DNA from: Gilichinskyi gelida
GTDB taxonomy: Bacteria; Acidobacteriota; Thermoanaerobaculia; Gp7-AA8
Direction: 5' to 3'
Assembly (NCBI GenBank): GCA_038040385.1
Contig: JBBPII010000019.1
Location: 51,420 to 115,419 of the forward strand
Length of the DNA: 64,000 bases
In this document: one piece after another, positions 59,480 to 64,000 of the stretch
Position numbering within the stretch: the stretch's first letter is position 1
How the letters are laid out: each line of letters opens with the position of its first letter
The notes under the pieces: model-generated
Database searches by the model: none
Seen by the model: only the letters and a program-made list of their open reading frames with translations
Told to the model about the DNA's origin: nothing
Made by a program: the position numbers and the translations under genes

Positions 59480-60688
59480 TCAGAGGCCATGAACCGTCCG
59501 GACCGCCAGCACGCCGTTCATGCCGCCGAAGCCGAATGAATTCGACAGAAACAGTCCCACGCGGGCGGGCCGCGCGGCGTTCGGCACGTAGTCGAGATCG
59601 CACTCCGGATCGGGCGTGGCGAGGTTGATGGTCGGCGGCAGGAAGCCGTCGTTGAGCGCGATCAGCGAGCAGACGACCTCGATCGCGCCGCTCGCTCCCA
59701 TGGCGTGGCCGTGCATCGACTTGGTGGAGCTGACCGGGATTCGATGCGCGGCGTCGCCGAAGACGCTCTTGATGGCGGCGGTCTCCGTGACGTCGTTCGC
59801 GCGCGTGGCCGTGCCGTGCGCGTTGATGTAGCCGACGTCGTCGAATGCGAGGCCGTCGAGGGCCATGACCATCGCCCGCGCCGCGCCGTCCGCGGAGGGG
59901 TCGGTGAGGTGCCCGGCGTCGCTGGTGATGCCGAAGCCGGCCAGCTCGCCGAGGATCGGTTGGCCGCGGCGCTCGGCATGCTCGAACGACTCCAGCGCCA
60001 GCACGCCCGCGCCTTCCGCGAGCACCAGGCCCTTGCGGTCGGCGCTGAACGGCCGGCAGGCGGCGGCGGGGTTGTCGTTATCGACGGCCAGCACGCGCAT
60101 CGACTCCCACGCCCGGATGGCGCCGAAGCTGAGCGGGGCGTCGGCGCCGCCGGCGAGCATCACGTCAGCCTGCCCGGAACGGATGGCCTGGTACGCCTGC
60201 CCGATGGCGTGCGCGCTCGACGAGCATGCGGACACCACCGCGTACGCCACTCCCTTCGCCCCGAAGCGCGCCGAGACCGCGCTCGCCGCCGCGTTGTACA
60301 TCGACCAGGCGATCACCGTGGGGGGGACGCGCGCCTGGTTCTCGCCGTAGATGCGCTTGTAGCTGGAGTCGAGCGTCTCGCTGCCGCCCATCCCCGTCCC
60401 GATGATCACTCCGAACCGGTGCGGATCATCCGCGCGCAGCTTCGCCTGCTGGGCCGCCTCGTCGGCGGCGACGAGCGCGAAGTTCGTGAAGCGATCGAAC
60501 TTTCCCGGCTCGATCGCTTCCGCCGGCACCTCGCCGGCGATCCGGCAGTTGAGCGCCGACGCGTCGATCGACTCGATGAGCCGAATGCCGCTACGGCCGT
60601 GACGGAGGGCATCGCACGCGGCGCTCTTGCCGCGGCCGAAGGGGGAGATGAGGCCGATGCCGGTGATGGCTACGCGACGAGGGGACAT
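59480..60688 (-). CDS. fabF: 3-oxoacyl-ACP synthase II (FabF-like)
   Basis: 402 residues. Thiolase-fold catalytic triad: Cys in AVVSACSSSAHAIG, His in NAHGTATRANDVTE and His in STKSMHGHAMGASGAIE. GFGGMNG is at the end. It elongates acyl chains on ACP. The ATG at 60688 is taken, though a TTG three codons upstream overlaps the ACP stop. It follows an ACP gene, so the two work as a pair. Confidence 0.92.
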   Translation of the reverse strand: MSPRRVAITGIGLISPFGRGKSAACDALRHGRSGIRLIESIDASALNCRIAGEVPAEAIEPGKFDRFTNFALVAADEAAQQAKLRADDPHRFGVIIGTGMGGSETLDSSYKRIYGENQARVPPTVIAWSMYNAAASAVSARFGAKGVAYAVVSACSSSAHAIGQAYQAIRSGQADVMLAGGADAPLSFGAIRAWESMRVLAVDNDNPAAACRPFSADRKGLVLAEGAGVLALESFEHAERRGQPILGELAGFGITSDAGHLTDPSADGAARAMVMALDGLAFDDVGYINAHGTATRANDVTETAAIKSVFGDAAHRIPVSSTKSMHGHAMGASGAIEVVCSLIALNDGFLPPTINLATPDPECDLDYVPNAARPARVGLFLSNSFGFGGMNGVLAVRTVHGL

Positions 60689-60693
60689 GAATT

Positions 60694-60939
60694 TCAACCG
60701 CCCGACAGCAACTCCTCAACGACACTCACCATGTTTCCCAGAGTCTTTATGCCTCGCGCTTTTTCATCAGAGATCGAAATGTGAAACGTCTCTTCGATGG
60801 CGAAGAGGATCGACAGCGAGTCCAGCGAGTCGATTCCAGCCTCGGCAAGCGGAGTGTCCAGCGCGAGCTTGTCGTCGGGGAGCGACTTTTCGTGGCGCAC
60901 GATCTCGATCAACTTCTCGGTGATCTCGTCGCGGGTCAT
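60694..60939 (-). CDS. acpP: Acyl carrier protein
   Basis: 81 residues with the 4'-phosphopantetheine site at Ser38 (EAGIDSLDSLSILFAIEETF). Acidic, helical, normal length. It is coupled to fabF by overlap or adjacency. It may serve a secondary acyl pathway or be the main ACP; the genome context beyond the window would tell. Confidence 0.9.
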   Translation of the reverse strand: MTRDEITEKLIEIVRHEKSLPDDKLALDTPLAEAGIDSLDSLSILFAIEETFHISISDEKARGIKTLGNMVSVVEELLSGG

Positions 60940-60962
60940 GGGGCGGCTATGATACCAACGGC

Positions 60963-61286
60963 GTGCGACGACACCGCTGGCTGCTCTACCCGTCGTGGAT
61001 TCTGTTCTGCGCGGCGCTCGTCTTCGCCCTCCGCAACAGCGAGGATCCCTCCCGCCGCCGCGGCCGCATCCTCAGCAACGACGCCGCCGCGCGCGCCGTC
61101 GCCGTGCTGCGGCAGAGCGACGGCGCGAAGTACCGCGACTTCGAGGCGGTCCACGTCGCGTGGGAGCGCAACCGCTGGATCGTGCTCTGCGACCGGGTGC
61201 CGCACACCGCGCTCCGCGAGGCGGTGGTTTTGGAGCTCGACGGACGGGATGGGCGGGTGCTCGGGATTCGAAAGCCGATACACTGA
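60963..61286 (+). CDS. Hypothetical protein with N-terminal membrane anchor
   Basis: 107 residues from GTG. A single hydrophobic helix (WLLYPSWILFCAALVFAL) is followed by a soluble region (AARAVAVLRQSDGAKYRDFEAVHVAWERNRWIVLCDRVP..AVVLELDGRDGRVLGIRKP). No family is recognised. TATGAT at 60948-60953 lies nine bases before the start and there is no ribosome-binding site. The gap to the divergent acpP is only 23 bases. Confidence 0.5.
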   Translation: MRRHRWLLYPSWILFCAALVFALRNSEDPSRRRGRILSNDAAARAVAVLRQSDGAKYRDFEAVHVAWERNRWIVLCDRVPHTALREAVVLELDGRDGRVLGIRKPIH

Positions 61287-61296
61287 CTGGGTTACG

Positions 61297-61360
61297 AAGT
61301 CTCGCGGTCTCGAGGTCTCGCGGTGCTTCCCTTCGAGACCCCGAGACCTCGAGACCCCGG
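61297..61360. repeat. Palindromic repeat, family F (copy 2), upstream of mutS
   Basis: AAGTCTCGCGGTCTCGAGGT and CTCGCGG, then GAGACCCCGAGACCTCGAGA and CCCCGG. Paired GGTCTCGAGG/CCTCGAGACC arms. It lies directly before the mutS start. Confidence 0.9.
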
Positions 61361-61367
61361 CAACCTC

Positions 61368-63940
61368 ATGAACCGCCCATCCAAGCTCACCCCCATGCTC
61401 GAGCAGTACTTCGAGATCAAGCGGCAGGTTCCCGACGCCATCCTCTTCTATCGCCTCGGGGACTTCTACGAGATGTTCTTCGAGGACGCGGAGAAGGCGG
61501 CGCCACTGCTCGACCTGGTGCTCACCGCGCGCAACAAGGGGCAGGACCACGAGGCGCCGATGTGCGGGGTGCCGTACCACGCGGCGGACGGCTACATCGC
61601 CAAGTTGATCCGTCACGGCCTGCGCGTCGCCATCTGCGACCAGACCGAGGATCCGGCGACGGCGAAGGGGCTGGTGCGCCGGGAGATCGTGCGGGTGGTA
61701 ACGCCGGGAACGGCGACGGAGAGCGCCATCGTCGAGCGCGAGAGCTGCTATCTGCTCTCGCTGGTGCCGAACGGAAGCTCGATCGGCGCCGCGTACCTCG
61801 ACGTCTCGACTGGTGATTTCTTCGTGACCACTTACGGCGACCCCTCCGACGCCCGCCTCGGCGACGACGTGGCCCGCTTCGGTCCGCGCGAGGCCATCGT
61901 GCCGCGCGACTCGCCGTTCCGGCTGACGATTCCCATGACGGCGGTGGAGCCGTCGATGTTCGACGGCGCCGGCGCGAACGAATACCTCACGCGCCATTTC
62001 GGCACGCAGTCGCTGCGCGGCTTCGGCCTGGAAGACGGCGACGCGCGGGTGGGGGCGGCGGGGGCGGCGCTGCGCTACGCGGCGGCGAGCCACAAGCGAA
62101 CCCTCGACCACGTGCAGACCCTTCGCGTGGACGACGACTCCGACTACCTGCACCTCGACGCGGCGACGCTCGAGAATCTCGAGGTGCTCGACTCCCGCGA
62201 CGCCACCCGCCCGCGCGCGTCGCTCTGGAGCGTCGTCAACGCCACGAAGTCGGCGATGGGCGCGCGCACGCTTCGCCGCTGGATCACCCGCCCGCTGAAG
62301 TCGCGCGACGCGATCTTCGACCGCCACGACGCCGTCGACGAGCTGACGCGCTCGCGCGCCATCCTGGAGCAGATGACCGCCCGGCTGGCGAAGATCGCCG
62401 ACCTCGAGCGACTGGCCTCGCGCGTCACCCTCCGCAGCGCGACGCCGCGCGAGTGCCTGACGCTGGCGGACTCTCTGTTGATGAGCGAGGAGCTGCGCGG
62501 TGTGATGCGGCCGCTGCAGGGGCCGTTGTTGCGGAAGCTCGCGGACGGGCTGGAGAGCCCGTCCCACATCGTTTCGCGCATTGCGGCGACGATTGCCGAC
62601 AACGCGCCCCTCTCGATCCGCGAGGGGGGCGTCATCAAGCCGGGCGTCGACGCGGAGCTCGACGCCTTGCGCGCCATCGCCCGCGACTCGAAGTCGGTGC
62701 TGGTAGCGATCGAGACGCGCGAGCGCGAGCGCACCGGCATCGGGTCGCTGAAGATTCGCTTCAACTCCGTGTTCGGCTACTACATCGAGGTCTCGAAGAC
62801 GAACCTGGCCAAAGTTCCGGCCGAGTACATCCGCAAGCAGACGCTGGTCAACGCCGAGCGATACATCACGCCCGATCTGAAAGAACTGGAAGAGAAGATC
62901 GTCGGCGCCGAGGAGAAGGGGAACGCCATCGAGGCGCGGTTGTACGAGGAGCTGTTGGAGACGGTGTCGCGGTCGAGCGCGGCGATCCTTTCGACCGGCG
63001 CCGCGGTGGGGGAGGTCGACGCGCTGGCCTCGCTGGCCACCGTCGCGGTGCGCAATCGATACGTCCGCGCCACGCTGTCCGAGGCTGCGGAGATCTGCAT
63101 CGAAGATGGGCGGCATCCGGTGATCGAGGTCATCGGCGCCGAGCGCTTCATCCCCAACCACACCGACGTCGAGCGCGCGCGCAACGGCATCCAGGTCATC
63201 ACCGGCCCGAACATGGGTGGAAAGTCAACCTATCTACGGCAGGTCGCGCTGATCGTGCTGCTCAACCAGATCGGCGGCTTCGTCCCGGCGGGGAAGGCGC
63301 GGCTGGGCATCTTCGACCGGATCTTCACCCGCGTCGGCGCGTCCGACCAGCTCGCGCGCGGCGAATCGACCTTCATGGTGGAGATGCACGAGACGGCCAA
63401 CATCCTTCACAACGCCACCAGCCGCTCGCTGATCATCCTCGACGAGGTCGGCCGCGGCACGGCGACCTTCGACGGCCTCTCGCTGGCGTGGGCCATCATC
63501 GAATACCTGCACGACAGCGACGGCGGCATCACCTTCTTCGCCACGCACTACCACGAGGTCACCGACCTGGCGAAGACCAAGCCGCGGGTGGCCAACTACA
63601 GCGTGGCGGTCAAGGAGTGGAACGACCAGATCATTTTCCTGCGCAAGGTGGTGCCTGGCGCCGCCGATAAGAGCTACGGCATCCAGGTGGCGAAGTTGGC
63701 CGGGATTCCGCTGAGCGTGATCGAGCGGGCGCGGGAGATCCTGGTCACCCTCGAGCGTCATGAGCGCGACTTGGTGGAGGAGACGCGACGCAGCGGGCCG
63801 TCGCTGCCGCCCGCGGCGCAGCTCGGACTCTTCAGCCCGCGCCATCAGGACGTGATCGACGCGCTGCGAGCGATCGATCTCGACACGCTCACGCCGATCG
63901 AGGCACTGAATGAGCTGGCGAAGTTGAAGGGGAAGCTGTA

Positions 63941-63941
<1 letters not shown>
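61368..63941 (+). CDS. mutS: DNA mismatch repair protein MutS
   Basis: 857 residues. The mismatch-binding FYE motif is DFYEMFFEDA near residue 38. The ATPase has Walker A (GPNMGGKSTYLRQVALI), ILDEVGRGTATFDGLSLAWAI (Walker B and signature), and THYHEVTDL. A connector and clamp lie between, and a C-terminal helix bundle (ALNELAKLKGKL) closes it. It recognises mispairs with MutL. ATG 61368 is used, since the frame upstream is repeat. The gene is complete. Confidence 0.96.

Positions 63942-64000
<59 letters not shown>

Noticed and set aside
60936..63161. Minus-strand frame of 741 codons
   Set aside because: It is antisense to mutS and has no domain; GC-rich codons create open antisense frames.

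Overview
The window is a 64 kb stretch of a GC-rich (roughly two-thirds G+C) Gram-negative bacterial chromosome. Genes for LPS and envelope work (LpxL-type acyltransferase, KdsC-type phosphatase, Lnt, a full Tol-Pal operon), three paralogous secreted proteins of unknown function, dense signalling genes and GTG/TTG starts fit Acidobacteriota (perhaps Thermoanaerobaculia) or a related deep lineage. No rRNA is present, so this assignment is an inference. The last 60 bases are almost pure G, which looks like a contig-end sequencing artefact, so the window is probably the end of a draft or metagenome contig.

Layout. 1-7.9 kb: surface-polysaccharide or peptide-modification genes (two GT2 glycosyltransferases, a lasso-B2-like transglutaminase, and a tightly overlapped radical SAM - GT4 - radical SAM set) with a receiver-ECF sigma fusion and OsmC between them. 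7.9-10 kb: three related secreted/lipoprotein genes and an NTF2-like protein. 10-13.6 kb: DapB-like dehydrogenase, DinB, a D-threonine-aldolase-like enzyme, and a HicB antitoxin next to a truncated HicA. 13.6-21 kb: a large 7TM-PAS-GGDEF-EAL protein, two convergent receivers, RsgA, a tiny secreted cationic peptide, and an ECF sigma with a zinc-binding TPR partner. 21-32 kb: housekeeping genes (TrmB, RuvC, a pyruvate dehydrogenase E1/E1/E2 operon, Lnt, RF2 with its programmed frameshift, a GT4, a NudL-like Nudix). 32-42.7 kb: DsbA-like protein, dipeptidase, CBS protein, ComF, LpxL, KdsC, HAD, MFS, peptide deformylase, a Tat-exported aminotransferase. 42.7-47.6 kb: tolQRAB-pal-cpoB-rpsT on the minus strand. 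47.6-54.5 kb: small proteins, an NtrC-type regulator, L,D-transpeptidase, tRNA-Arg(CCT), a frameshifted CopG-type antitoxin, PilZ proteins and an HD-GYP sensor. 54.6-64 kb: HemW, a beta-barrel protein, an ACP/FabF/STAS/asparaginase/rhodanese/DsbA-like block and MutS.

The most unusual feature is not a single gene. At least seven unrelated families of long palindromic repeats sit at gene junctions throughout the window, and copies have entered reading frames. They encode the N-terminus of a glycosyltransferase, the linker of the pyruvate dehydrogenase E2, two segments of another glycosyltransferase, a piece of the TolA-like protein, the ribosome-binding site of lnt and the stop codon of lpxL. 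One copy sits where hicA is truncated. Other items worth attention are the receiver-ECF fusion, the cytoplasmic ZAS-TPR anti-sigma candidate, the secreted Ile/Lys peptide with a 12-bp hairpin inside its coding sequence, the in-phase A-AAA-AAA slippery site in the CopG-type antitoxin, and an RF2 with SPY instead of SPF. Cyclic-di-GMP signalling is strongly represented (GGDEF-EAL, HD-GYP, one clear and one degenerate PilZ).
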